Shown piece by piece: positions 46,557-57,047 of a stretch of 64,000 nt of DNA. The DNA is taken from NCBI GenBank assembly GCA_021234155.1, contig JAJEKV010000077.1, positions 1,597,012 to 1,661,011 of the forward strand, given 5' to 3'. The notes under the pieces were generated by a model. It saw only the letters and a list, made by a program, of their open reading frames with translations. It ran no database searches and was not told where the DNA came from. Origin of the DNA: Isoetes taiwanensis. Lineage: Eukaryota > Streptophyta > Lycopodiopsida > Isoetales > Isoetaceae. How positions within the stretch are numbered: the stretch's first letter is position 1; every line of letters starts with the position of its first letter. The translations under genes were made by a program, and so were the position numbers.

Positions 46557-47084
46557 TCACATGCAAAAATCTTTAAAAAAGAAATCCCTCATGCCTCCTC
46601 CCCTCCTCCTTCCAATCCTCCTCCTCCTCCTCCTCCTCCTCCTCCCTCCCTCCTCCTCCCTCCTCCTCCTCTCCTCCTCCTCCTCCTCCTCCTCCTCCTC
46701 CTCCTCCCTCCTCCTCCCTCCCTCCCCCTCCTCCTCCTCCTCCTCCCCTCCTTCCTCCTCCTCCTCCTCCTCCTCCATAGAAATTTTTGGATTCTTTTGC
46801 TTTTTCCAAGCCAACCCCCGGAAAATGCAGTGGTCATGTGTTTTGGGAGGACATCTCCTCCTTTCCTCCAACTCCTCCTCTTCCTCCTCTTCCTCCTCTT
46901 CGAATCGAGAATCGAGGAGCTCAACTCCTCCTCTTCCATAACGAATAAAATCATCCTCGAATCGAATCGAGAGAATTGAGAAAGAAAAATCAATGAGGGG
47001 GAATTGAGCTGGAGTTTTCAACCCGACGCCTCTTTGAGGAGACCTCGGTTCTTCATGAAGGTCGAAATGGGCTGAACGCTTCAT
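46557..47084 (-). CDS. M3, unit B: Glu-rich ORF, 175 aa
   Basis: Open from ATG 47084 (MKRSAHFDLHEEPRSPQRGV) to a stop at 46557. The first 60 residues are ordinary in composition, followed by a 10-residue Glu run, CPPKTHDH, then a long Glu/Arg/Gly tract encoded by the (TCC)n repeat. It begins about 55 bp downstream of a TATA box on the same strand, a reasonable leader. No domain recognised. If real, the acidic tract suggests an intrinsically disordered nuclear protein; this is inference. Confidence 0.4.
   Translation of the reverse strand: MKRSAHFDLHEEPRSPQRGVGLKTPAQFPLIDFSFSILSIRFEDDFIRYGRGGVELLDSRFEEEEEEEEEELEERRRCPPKTHDHCIFRGLAWKKQKNPKISMEEEEEEEEGGEEEEEEGEGGRRREEEEEEEEEEEERRRREEEGGRRRRRRRRRIGRRRGGGMRDFFFKDFCM
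46596..46775. repeat. (TCC)n microsatellite, unit B
   Basis: The counterpart of the unit A array, with a different and shorter pattern of interruptions. Confidence 0.97.
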
Positions 47085-47138
47085 GGCGGCGTAAAAAAAA
47101 AAAATTGGGACGTAATGGAGGTCTTGAGAGCGTGAACC

Positions 47139-47150
47139 GGATTTATATAG
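47139..47150 (-). promoter_or_regulatory. TATA-box promoter of M3, unit B
   Basis: CTATATAAATCC on the minus strand, same distance to the M3 ATG as in unit A; the upstream module with CACGCCAGCGC is retained at 47190-47205. Confidence 0.6.
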
Positions 47151-47665
47151 GTTAATTAGCTCTTAGCGAATAATTTATTGCCTTCAAATAACACGCCAGC
47201 GCATTTAAATTCTCACCACTATATTATCTAGGGGTATATTATTATGGATAATAAATTTCACGTCCTATTAGTTATATGTCTTTTTCAGATCATATATCCA
47301 AATTTTCGATAATTAAAATTTGATATATTTATATAAATGTCATTTCCTTTGTTGTTGCCATGAAAATTTTGTTTTAAATGATTTCGCTTTACGCCATTGT
47401 TATTATTATATTAAACCTATTTCCAAGGAATTTCTTGCTTTTAAAAAAATTTGATTTACCTCTACATATTCCATAAATGTAATGACTTTTTTTATCTTAT
47501 GGTGTAATAATTTTTTTTTACTCATTGACTAAAAAGGGTGCAATTTGCCTAGGTCAATGGTGCCCCTCCAACTCAAGATGGTGAAAAGAAAAGAGCAATA
47601 TCAATGAAAACCAACTCCTAGCAAGAATGTTGAAGAAAACAATTAGTCCTCTATAGTAGGGTGCA

Positions 47666-50423
47666 ATGGAGGAACAAGAAGGTGAGAATCATGCACAAGT
47701 GCAACAAGGAAATAGTAGGCCAAGGAGTCATTGTGCTAGCGTGATCCCGGTCAAGTCAAGTAATGATGAAAGGCTAGGGAAGACAATATTGGTATTGCAA
47801 TTTCGATGTTGGAAGACAACCGAAAGGTAAAGGTTTGGGTGACAAGGAATGTTTTGGTTGTGTCAAGCAATTGGAGGTTCCTTGCATCATGGCATGGCCT
47901 ATAAGTAGTGTTCAATTTGTGGAGGATTATATTTTTCCGAGCCCGAGGTTGTTGGGGACAATGATTGTCTTGATATTGATCCATTGGCGCTGGAACTCTA
48001 AAACCTAGGCAAAAGGGGAGAAGTATCGCTTGCCGCATTATCCTAGCAAAAGAGCCAAGTTGATTAGTGACACCAAACGCAGACAATGGTGAAGGTTAGG
48101 GGCCTCGATTGTTGTTGAGTGATTGTATGCAATTCTTCACAATAGAACAATTGGTGGAAGCAAGAGCCACTTTTCAAGAGTACAATGTTGATGAGAGGAG
48201 GACCTACATGTACACAATCTTCGAGCATGCACTTCAAGATGAAAGAAACCCAAACAGAAAGATACCCTTTGCTAGGCAAATGGATATGTGCAAAAGCATG
48301 GCGTAGTATCCATGCAATTCCAACTTCTTCATGGCATAATTGGCAAAAAAAAGTGCAGAGGGGAACAGATTGCTTTACATGGAAATAATGGTTTGTTGAG
48401 ACCAATGTTTAGGACCCCGGCTGCCGGGAGATATTTGAAAAAATATATTGATTTCAATGCAGAGTCTATGCCACACAAAAGCGTATGGGATGAAAAGGGA
48501 AGAGCAGCTTGTTGAGAAAAGGTTGCCATCACATTGTACTCAAAAGAGTATTTTTGAAGAAGTGAATTCCTACTTCGAGAATTGGGAATTCTTCCAATAT
48601 CCCAACCTAGCTTTAGTAGGTTATGGAAGAAGCATTTCAATCATGTCACCATAGCAACTTCAAACAACTTTGCAAAGTGCAATTTATGTGCTAAGTTGAA
48701 GGAGACTCTTGATAAGACTGCAACCTAGTCAAAGGGCTAGGATAAGGGAGCATATGAAGGACCATATGACTCAACTAACTATCATGTAGATCATGTTATT
48801 GATGTGGAGGACTTTATCTCGCATTGGAACCCAATAACTATTTATGTATTATACATGACAAGATGGACCAAAGAAAAGACTTGTCTTCCACAATTCAAGT
48901 ACATACCAAAGTCATGTGGAAGATCATACCCTTTACGCATCTCAATGATCAAAGCAATCTTGCATGGGCAAAAATCAAACCTACTATGGCCATTTTAGTT
49001 TGGAGTTGTGGAGTGATGGTCCAGATTTTCATATTGGGAGTATCATGAGGTGTTTGAAAAACTATGAAAATGGATACAATGGTCACCTCCGTGACCTTAC
49101 AGCTAGCCGTGCACTACATAGAGCATTGTTAGATGGAAACCCCTAACAATATTGAAAAGTTCAGCAAGGCAAGGTTTAGGAAGCATGGGTCTAATGAACA
49201 TGTTGGAGCTTCAACTTCACGTATAAACCTCAAGATCTACCCAAAAGGTTTCTCTTGCAACTTGATAATTGTGTGGGCCAAAATAAGAACAGTGGATGTT
49301 TTCTTTCCTATCCTACTTAACACCGTGGGGATATTTGAAAGAGTTAATTTAGGGTTTCTATGCCCCGCATACCCATGAGGATGTGGATGCATTATTTGGC
49401 AAATATAGTTGTATAATCGGGCAAAAACAAAGGACCAACTTTCCTAGGCTAATGGAAATCTTGCATGAATGCACTACTCCAAACCCTATAGCTTCTCTCA
49501 TAGAAGAAGTGCCCGATTGGAAGAGCTTTGTGGATGGTTATACATTGGATCTTGAAGGTCATTCCAGCCTCCCAAGTAGCTCACTTTTTGGGTGAGAGAT
49601 GGGATTCCAATCTTCCAATGGAAGATGAGACCTTCGAGGATGAGTGGAGAGGAGGGAGGAAATATGGCGAGATGAGAATGGCAAGCCTATGATACCTCTA
49701 GGTCAACCAAAAGCTTTAAAACCCATCAAGAAGTGAAGCAATTGGGATTGACTAAGGAAGGAATCCAAGACTATATAAAGCATTGGCAAACCAATCCGTG
49801 ATGACACCAACCGCGTGCCTTGGTGGCTTACCGAAGAAGGTGATTAACCCGCTGGGGGAGATAGACACATCCTCGGATGAATTGAAAGAAGGGTGGTTGC
49901 CTAAGACTAGGGGAAGACCTTAGCAGTGCCGAGGATTTTGATGACACCGTAAGTAGCATTCGCAAGCAATATGCTCCTCCTCCTTCCGACAAACACTATG
50001 TTGGTCCTAAGAACAATAGGCCAAAGTTTCTAGGCATGGATGCTTATGAACCTTCCAAACGACTTGGAATGCCACCAATTTGTGGTAGTAAAGCCATCGA
50101 TTTAGATACATATCCAAAGGGGTTGGGGTTCACTATCTCCGATATTTGCAAAGAAGAAGGTAATATTAACTTCAACCATGTGTGGGTGGAATGGTGGTGT
50201 CCAAAGGCATCGGTTGACCAACGATCGGATAAAGAAAGGTACCCGATTGTTGGACAAAGAGATGGAGGAGAAAACCGAAAGTGATCCTGATCTTTGGCTA
50301 GACTATGAAAGTGTTTTGTACTCATGGACTCCAAACACTATTCCAGCTAGAAATGCGAATTACAATACCTCGTGATGTCGTGAAGAAGGCTATGATATCA
50401 TTGGGGTGCTTGAAGAAAGTTGA
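47666..50423 (+). pseudogene. P, unit B: DUF7869-type protein gene, full-length but frameshifted
   Basis: Start ATG 47666, same N-terminus as unit A. It retains TIEQLVEARATFQEY (48142), WRSIHAIPTSSWHNWQKK (48310), CEKRLPSHCTQKS-type residues (48510), D.MDQRKD (48860), the DN..GQNKN region (49260, with V for A) and HTHEDVDALFGKYS (49370). Unlike unit A it continues through DPDLWLDYESVLYSWTPN (50290) to stops at 50373-50375 and 50421-50423. Frame breaks are at different sites from unit A, so each copy partly covers the other's breaks. No intron was obvious. Role unknown; a mobile-element origin is possible. Confidence 0.75.
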
Positions 50424-52259
50424 ATAACTATGTAAATTTTTGTTATCACGCTTTTATGATATGGTGCTATATTGTGAAATATTGACTATTTTGTAAATAA
50501 CATGATATTACGTTTTCATAATTTTGAGGTGAAATGTGTGAATTTGAATATGCTACTAAAACATGCAATATGAAATTTGTCCCAAAATTAAGACATAAAC
50601 CCAATTTAATTGAATGATGGTTACAGGGTAAAATTGCTTTCTGCCTCCTCAGAACCAATTATAGTTCCCAGAAGGCAGTTGCAGTTTAAATACAACAATT
50701 TTTACAGGGAAATGCATTTTGAAGTAATATTGTTTGGTTTATCTTATCCTTTGTTTTAGGCCACTGATTTACATAATATTCTCATGCATATTCCTTCTGG
50801 TGCATTCAAGACAATTCACCAAGTCTGTGATGGGGTCAAATCCACATTTCCACCTTAGCATACGATTTTGTAACCTTTGCAATAAGTCAAAATGCAAGTC
50901 GACATAAAATCATCTCACAGAACAGCCCGTAAGAGGATTTGAACCCCAATTGCCAGAGAATACAGCACAAAATAAAATCAACTGACATAGAACAGCAAAA
51001 TTTGTAAGAGCACATACAGCTTTAAACGGCCTGCTCCTTTCTCATACATATTGGGTCCATCTAGTTTTATAGCACCCACCATAAGTGCTTGTTTCATACT
51101 AGCAGGATTCAAAACATTCCAGCGTATGTCTTCAAGAACTGCACTGGCGAGAGTATGCAGAACCACAACATTTCCAAAGATGCAAGAAACCCCTCAAGCT
51201 TCAAATGGAACCTTCAACAGAAGCACTTTGGGCAGAATCATGCTGGCAGAAATATCTGCATCTGATCTTACCTTATTCTGCATGCAAACCTGCTGAGCAT
51301 GCGGCAGCAAGCCATACATGTGCCTGCAAAAATGCCCAAGCAAACAACTTAAACATTTTAAATGTCACATCACAACCACGGATTCCTTACCCATTTCCCT
51401 GGATTTTCGCGTCCTGCCCATTCACAGCAGACATTAATCCTGTGCAGATGCTATTTGTGGTCATGCTACTACTTCCTTTGGGAGGAAACATGCGTGAATA
51501 TGAATCTGAGCCCATCATCACTAGGAGGATAATTGCAAATAAATACCTTGAAGACGTGAATGCTGTACTCACAGCTTTCAAAATTCAGCGTGCCTATGTA
51601 TAAGTGGAAAAGTCTGATATAGAGGAAAGTTTGTTGTGTAAGGGATAGGCCAAGGACCCCAAATAACTAGAATGTGGTGCTTCCTAAACCTGACTAACAA
51701 AGGAATAAGAAACCTTAATTTCACATGACTGTAAACACTTGAAATTACAGACCAGAACTTACCACCTTATGGAAGCCTCGAATTTGCTGCAATAATTGCA
51801 GTCAATGTGCAAGGGCCTCGCTCTCCAATTGTTTTAAATCCCTGATTTGCCTCACATTAAGCTTGATGGTAATTGAACGTATTCTGCACATGCTAACAAC
51901 AACCTGCAACTGAATTCAATTCAGCCCACTAACTAGATAAAACTTGTTGTCTTTTGCAAGCTGCACTCTTGGAATAATTAGAGCCCATGTGGAAGGGCCT
52001 CGCTTGGCACCTGCTTCAAATGCTAAGATGAACCTGCGCATGAATTAAGAGCAGCAAAATGAAGAGCAAGTAAGAATACAGCCTGCACTCTACAGACAGA
52101 AAGGAGATCAGATTTCAAGAATTCAATTGGAACACTAGGAAGCCAGAAAGAAGAGGGAATCACCCCTCCACATGTGCAGCACCTTAAACACGTGTTGCCT
52201 TATAAGGAGCCTACATGTTGTGGCATGCAATCACCGCCTCGCAGCACCTACATAACCTG
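50424..52259. other. Intergenic DNA right of the duplication
   Basis: No gene supported. The minus strand at 50932-50944 has a box B-like GGGTTCAAATCCT but no box A at the right distance, perhaps a SINE fragment. Frames such as 51205-51603 (132 aa, plus) lack any recognisable motif. Confidence 0.4.
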
Positions 52260-52264
52260 CACAA

Positions 52265-52345
52265 CCAAAACAGTCTGGAGCACGGGGATTTAAACCCCTT
52301 CACGAAGCCGTTCCCTCGGTGCTCCACCACGGCCTAAAGCCGGGG
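52265..52345 (-). mobile_element. tRNA-like SINE head
   Basis: The minus strand contains a box A-like GTGGTGGAGC (52321-52334 region) and, about 30 bp on, a box B-like GGTTTAAATCCCC (52285-52297) followed by CGTGCTCC. The last bases pair with the GGAGCACC near box A, giving a tRNA-like fold. It is too irregular for a functional tRNA gene: there is no anticodon stem. SINE or tRNA-relic origin is the likely reading. Confidence 0.35.
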
Positions 52346-52506
52346 GGCTAATTCCATGCAGACATGCTCAGACACTCATGCAAAAAGAAGGCAATGATTT
52401 TTTTTTTTTGAAGTTTTCTATTTCCAATTCATTCTCTATTTCTGTTTGGATGCAGACCTCAGATGCTCAACCACACTATGAAATGCATGTAATGCAAGCT
52501 CCTACA

Positions 52507-53145
52507 CTAGTTATACCTCAAGTTCAGAGCGGCTGCATGCCTCCTCTGTAACCCATCGATCCTGCGAAGCTCCCGTATGAGGATTTCTCTTGCCAGGTTC
52601 ATGTGGGCTCTAAGCACCTGCCTCTCCTCCACAAACACGCTGATCTGATCCCAATCCATCACCCCTATGCACTGTTCCAATGCATGAAATAATCTGCCCA
52701 ATTGGATTCGCAGGACTCTAACTGCAGCGGCAACACTCTCAGCTATTGTGTTAATTCCCACAACATTCTCAAGCATTTTTGCTGCCACATGCACATGCTC
52801 ATTCTCTGCGTTAGCAATAGGATGCAGCAACCCATTTGCCACTAGATTTGCAATAGAGGACACTTGAACAACATGAGGACGAGGAGAAGGTCCATATGGC
52901 ACACCATTTGGAAGGATATGTGGCTGTCCAGGAAAGGAGGTCGGCAAAAGATGAGGTTGTGGGGAATCAACGTGCACAGGGGGTGGAGGGCCTGGATGAG
53001 ACAAAGGGCCAGTCATAATGACGTCATTGCTACTGTCACTTATTTCTACTACTTCAGGTGTTACAGCAGCATGACCATTACCCTCTAAACTTGCAGCATG
53101 GACATTGGATTCCATGCCTGACATACCTTCATGATCAAAGCACAT
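52507..53145 (-). CDS. Hypothetical 212-aa protein next to the Rep pseudogene
   Basis: An intact minus-strand frame from ATG 53145 (MCFDHEGMSGMESNVHAAS) to 52507. Residues 1-100 are disordered and rich in Pro, His and Ser, with EVVEISDSS resembling a SUMO-interacting motif. Residues 115-212 are predicted helical by composition (AAKMLENVVGINTIAESVAA, RVLRIQLGRLFHALEQC, REILIRELRRIDGLQRRHA). It lies 144 bp downstream of the HUH-endonuclease pseudogene on the same strand, so it may be its last exon or a second element-encoded protein. No family recognised. Its openness contrasts with the broken Rep frames. Confidence 0.55.
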   Translation of the reverse strand: MCFDHEGMSGMESNVHAASLEGNGHAAVTPEVVEISDSSNDVIMTGPLSHPGPPPPVHVDSPQPHLLPTSFPGQPHILPNGVPYGPSPRPHVVQVSSIANLVANGLLHPIANAENEHVHVAAKMLENVVGINTIAESVAAAVRVLRIQLGRLFHALEQCIGVMDWDQISVFVEERQVLRAHMNLAREILIRELRRIDGLQRRHAAALNLRYN

Positions 53146-53288
53146 GCATACTATGAACTAAATTAGAGTACCACAACATATAGCGCTCAAATACACAACA
53201 TTTGGAAACAAACAAAAGAGGAAATCCACATTCATCTGAAGATTACATCCCATGCAAGAAAAAACAAACAAGACATCAAGAACTCAAC

Positions 53289-54598
53289 GCTTAGCCCACT
53301 GCCATGGTGTAATCAACCAGATTCAAAGGAATGAAGTCAGCTCCCATTCCCTCTCCCTCTGCCTCAGGCCTGTACTCTTCCTACGCATCAACGAAGAGGG
53401 CGTCATCATCACCCTCGCTACCTGCATCATCTCAATAACGCTTCCTTGCTTTTCCAAGCCGCTCCACTGGCTGCATTCCAGCAGAAACACCAAAAAGCAC
53501 ACACCTCACATCACTAGGCATCGCATGCTCAGGATTGAGGGTCATCCTCCAAGCTGCCTTCACTCTGTGCTCAGATATGAAGGCAGTATTCGTGGGCAAG
53601 ATCCGTTGACTGGACAACACGAATTTCCTTGTCCACAGCATGCGACACACAGTGTAAACCAAACTAGCAGACACTTGTTTTCTACCATGGTAATTGACAT
53701 AATGGGCAGCCTTGTGCAACATATTCTTGTTGTCCAATACAACAAGGTTCTTCAAATCTCCTGCACCATACCTCAGATAAAGATCTTTACCTATCTCTAT
53801 CTACGTCTCACTAAAATTATGGAGACAGACCTTGTAATGGACTTTCCCGTAGTCCTTAAGACAATAGCCCATGATTCCCTCGAAGCAATGAAGCTTCGTG
53901 TTCTTCAGGGCTTTATAGATCAACAACAACCTGCTGGCTTTTGAACACCCCAACCAAAGTACCTCTTTATTGCGGTGTTCACCTGTCTCGAAGTCTTAAT
54001 GACCATCCTAAAGACTGCCTGGCAATGCAGGTGGTCCAATTCTGAACCCCTTTCCAATGCCACTGCTCCAGAAACTGTATCAGACCTACAAAAAACCCAC
54101 CAAATGATCAAACATATGCTCTGGGATATCCATTCCTGCATATCCCAGAGTGACACTGACATCAAGCAGACTGCTACCTTCCTCTACAACCTTCCCATCC
54201 TCCCTCGCCCTTGCATTACCCCTACCCTTCCAAGCAACGTCCATTAGCTCATCTATGCTGCCAGCATACAGATTCACACCAAGCCTACCTTTCCCCTTCC
54301 TAGCCTACCTCTTCAGCATACCTGTTGATCGAAAAGGACTACCTCCAAATGCTAGCTCTTGCAAATACTTGCAGCACAACTTCAAAGAATAGACTACAAA
54401 GAAGACCACACTATGCCATACCTGGAACCGCCATGAGCCTTTAATCGATCGCCATGCTGACCAGCTTGCCAGACCATCTACGTGCTGCAAGCAGACTGCC
54501 ATGTGGAATCCGAAACCGCACCAACTCATCGCCTCCTCATGCATTCCCAAGGATTGGCCTTCGAAACCCTCGGACAGTCTCCCACAGTCGAACTCCAT
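53289..54598 (-). pseudogene. HUH endonuclease (Rep-type), Replitron-like, decayed
   Basis: Minus-strand segments in order. (1) 54598-54086, one frame with a single TAG at 54302: SIDELMDVAWKGRG, DIPEHMFDHLVGFL. (2) From about 54073: ALERGSELDHLHCQAVFRM, containing HLH (54025-54033), the HUH metal-binding motif preceded by an ERG element. (3) After a frameshift near 53925: KLHCFEGIMGYCLKDYGKVH with Y-x-x-K (Tyr 53864-53866, Lys 53855-53857), matching the Rep catalytic Tyr/Lys motif, then KNLVVLDNKNMLHKA, RVKAAWRMTLNPE and VRCVLFG. Stops interrupt it again near 53803 and 53432, followed by an acidic tail to 53289. HUH enzymes nick and join single-stranded DNA during rolling-circle replication or transposition. 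No helicase follows, which argues against Helitron and for Replitron-like elements. Element ends were not located. Confidence 0.7.
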
Positions 54599-54599
54599 A

Positions 54600-55608
54600 T
54601 TCCAGCGTGGGATTTATACATACGGGTATACGAATACATCTCCAAAACCACACTAAATCATAGGGTATTGACATATAAGCAATTGACAAGTCCCTCCATC
54701 CCATAAAAATGTGGGCTGGCCTTGAATTTGATGTTTGGCAAAACTTACTCTATGATGTCCTCCAAAAAATCATAATATGAAAGTTCAAAATGATATAAAA
54801 CCAATGCAAAAATAAACTCATTAAAAAAGCAAAAGATATGGTCACAAGAAATCAAGAAAGGTTTCTGTACCTGAGCCCATTACTGGTCCATAGGTCCATT
54901 TAAAATCATAACTTCCTTATGTTAATTGATCTCAAGTTGAATTTTGGAATATGAATAGCTTCTGATTTACTTTAGTAATGAAAATATTTGTTGATCATAA
55001 ACCTTGAGATTTGGATTAAATTTTATAGCATCAAATTCAAATATGTTTTCCATGTTTTTTTCTAGATTTATGCCACGCAACCTACATCGGGGACGTATAG
55101 ATATGTCCCTTATCATATTTTGAACCATTTGGAAGGCTTATTTGGAGAAATGCAGTGTGTTCTCTACAAAGCTGAGAAAGACGCATAAAGGTCATATGAT
55201 TTAATTTTTTATTCTTATACTTAAACTTCACGATCTTCAATTTCATTCATCAATAAACATCACTAGCTAGTAAATGATGAGTTTTTAGCCTATAATTTTG
55301 GAATTAACTCAGATTTTTAACTTTTAATGTGTTAATCCTATGGCTGTACATCATCTTTAAATCTAGTTAATTGCATAGTTAAACCCTTGAGATTTTATAG
55401 GAAAAAATGTTGATACATACTATAATCTATAGGAAAGTATTTATGCACATATATATCAATGTGCATAAGTAATGTACACAAGTAATCTAGCAATGTGGTA
55501 TTGTGTGTGTCCAGAGTTGGATGTTGCCTAGTGGCGTGACGTTAAAATACTATCTATCTATATCTATATCTATGAACTAGGGAAGGATGAGTTTCCATAA
55601 TTGATGAA
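54600..55608. other. AT-rich intergenic DNA
   Basis: No gene or element supported. A short (TATC)n/(ATCTAT)n stretch lies at 55550-55572. Confidence 0.5.
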
Positions 55609-55920
55609 GGTAGCAACAATTGATATGGTGCAATGTTCCAGCACAACAAAATGTGAGAGAGGCTTCAGGAGAATGAATGTCATCAAACAGCTCATAGAAA
55701 TAAGCTGATAATTGATCAACTTGATACTCTCGTGAGAATTTCATTGGTGGGTCCTGTTGTGAAAGACTACAAGTTTGATAGGAGTTACAAGATCTGGAAA
55801 ACTAGTGCTAATTATAAGCATGTTTTCACTACATCTGGTACAAAACGCCAGCGTCATCATCAGGAAGATAGCGAGGAAGATGAGATTGAGAAAATTTATA
55901 AGCTTGAACTGCCTATATAA
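55609..55920 (+). pseudogene. hAT-family transposase C-terminal fragment
   Basis: The plus strand encodes CERGFRRMNVIK (about 55657-55692), then after a small frameshift KLIIDQLDTLVRISLVGP and YKFDRSYKIWK, ending IYKLELPI at 55918-55920. The E-R-G-F ... M-N..IK ... L..L.RI pattern is the conserved C-terminal dimerisation region of hAT transposases and their domesticated zinc-finger relatives. The catalytic part is missing, so this is a remnant. The 62-aa ATG frame at 55732 is only its open tail. Confidence 0.75.
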
Positions 55921-56495
55921 TTTGTTTTTCGTAGGAAAATTTTCGATATATTAAAAAGCTTTTAGGAAACTGCTTGTACAATTTTTAAATTGCCTATAGA
56001 ATTTTAAGTTCGTAGGAATTTTTCCTGGACCACTAAAAACTTTCCCCACCACTGATTTACGTTAGTCTTATTCTATAACCGGTTTATGGTGTACCTTTAT
56101 GGTGTATCTGCCTTAATTGTTTTGACAAGACATTTGGCTTTGTTTTCCTTGTGCTTGCACTAGCATGTTTTGTCTATAAAAGCATATCGATATGTCTTTT
56201 TTCTTTTATGCACTTGGAAAAGTCGAATATGTTTGGTTTGTACTAGGTGATAATGCTGGTTTTCATTGACTAGGTCTAGGGTAATAGTGCTAAGGATGGA
56301 TGCTAAGGATAATAATGCTACTAAAATGTTCTAGACATAACCTATCAATGGGTTGGAAGGCCATTGGTCTAGAATAATCACTGCTTCCCTTACTTTGCAG
56401 CGTTCGTCCTGTTACTTTGCATAGCTGTATTGGAGAAAGATCCTCTTGTAACGAGAATGCAATGCCCTTTAGGTGGTTACCATGCTGAAGAATAT

Positions 56496-56535
56496 GAATA
56501 GAATAGAATAGAATAGAATAGAATAGAATAGAATA
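56496..56535. repeat. (GAATA)8 microsatellite
   Basis: Eight perfect units of gaata. Confidence 0.97.
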
Positions 56536-56720
56536 TGGAGGTGAATTAACGCATCCTGCAACCAGACGAGAAGGTGACGAGGCCGATTAGGGCGTTTAGT
56601 TCCCAGGGGAGCAGCATACACAATTCCAGTAGTAATAATGTGCATTGTCTCAGTAAATAATTGTGTAGCTAAATCTAGTTCTGCGTGTCCTTTTGTCTCT
56701 GTCTTCGCAATCCCTATAAT

Positions 56721-57047
56721 GGGTGAAAGCACGTTAGGGTGTACCACTTTTGGAACCTGTAAAAGTACCTACACTAGGCACTCCAAAACTAGGTACTTTC
56801 TCATTTTTCTTTTCATCAAAACGAATTCTAAAATCCAAAATAAAAGTCAAGGACATGTTAATACTCAAAGTTAAGGTAAAGATAATGATAATGCTATCAG
56901 AGGCCAAAATAAATACAAATCCTGTAAAATGTATCTTTTATTGAGATATTAGAAAGTACCTAGTACCCAGTGCTTGGCTACCTTTTTGGGTACTTTTTTG
57001 GTTCCTAAATAATACTTTTTAAGGTACACCCTAACATGCTTTTGCCC
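56721..57047. mobile_element. MITE with 25-bp terminal inverted repeats
   Basis: 56721-56745 and the reverse complement of 57023-57047 match at 22 of 25 positions; both start GGG and contain GTTAGGGTGTACC. Similarity continues inward more loosely ('ggtactttct', 'ggaacc'). The element is 327 bp, flanked on both sides by AAT, a possible 3-bp target-site duplication. There is no coding capacity beyond shadow frames. Non-autonomous DNA transposon; the superfamily is not certain from the ends. Confidence 0.8.

Larger units (their letters stand above)
35931..50266. repeat. Unit B of the tandem duplication
   Basis: Second copy of the block, same orientation and gene order as unit A. Long AT-rich stretches are almost identical, for example around 47280-47480 against 32930-33130. 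C/G-rich positions differ by many 1-10 base indels and substitutions. The P gene in this unit continues about 150 bp past the duplication end to a proper stop. Confidence 0.95.

Noticed and set aside
52265-52345. A functional tRNA gene
   Set aside because: Box B and acceptor-like pairing exist but there is no anticodon arm or standard length.
53289-54598. Helitron Rep-helicase
   Set aside because: HUH and YxxK motifs are present but no helicase motifs (Walker A/B) were found within several kb.
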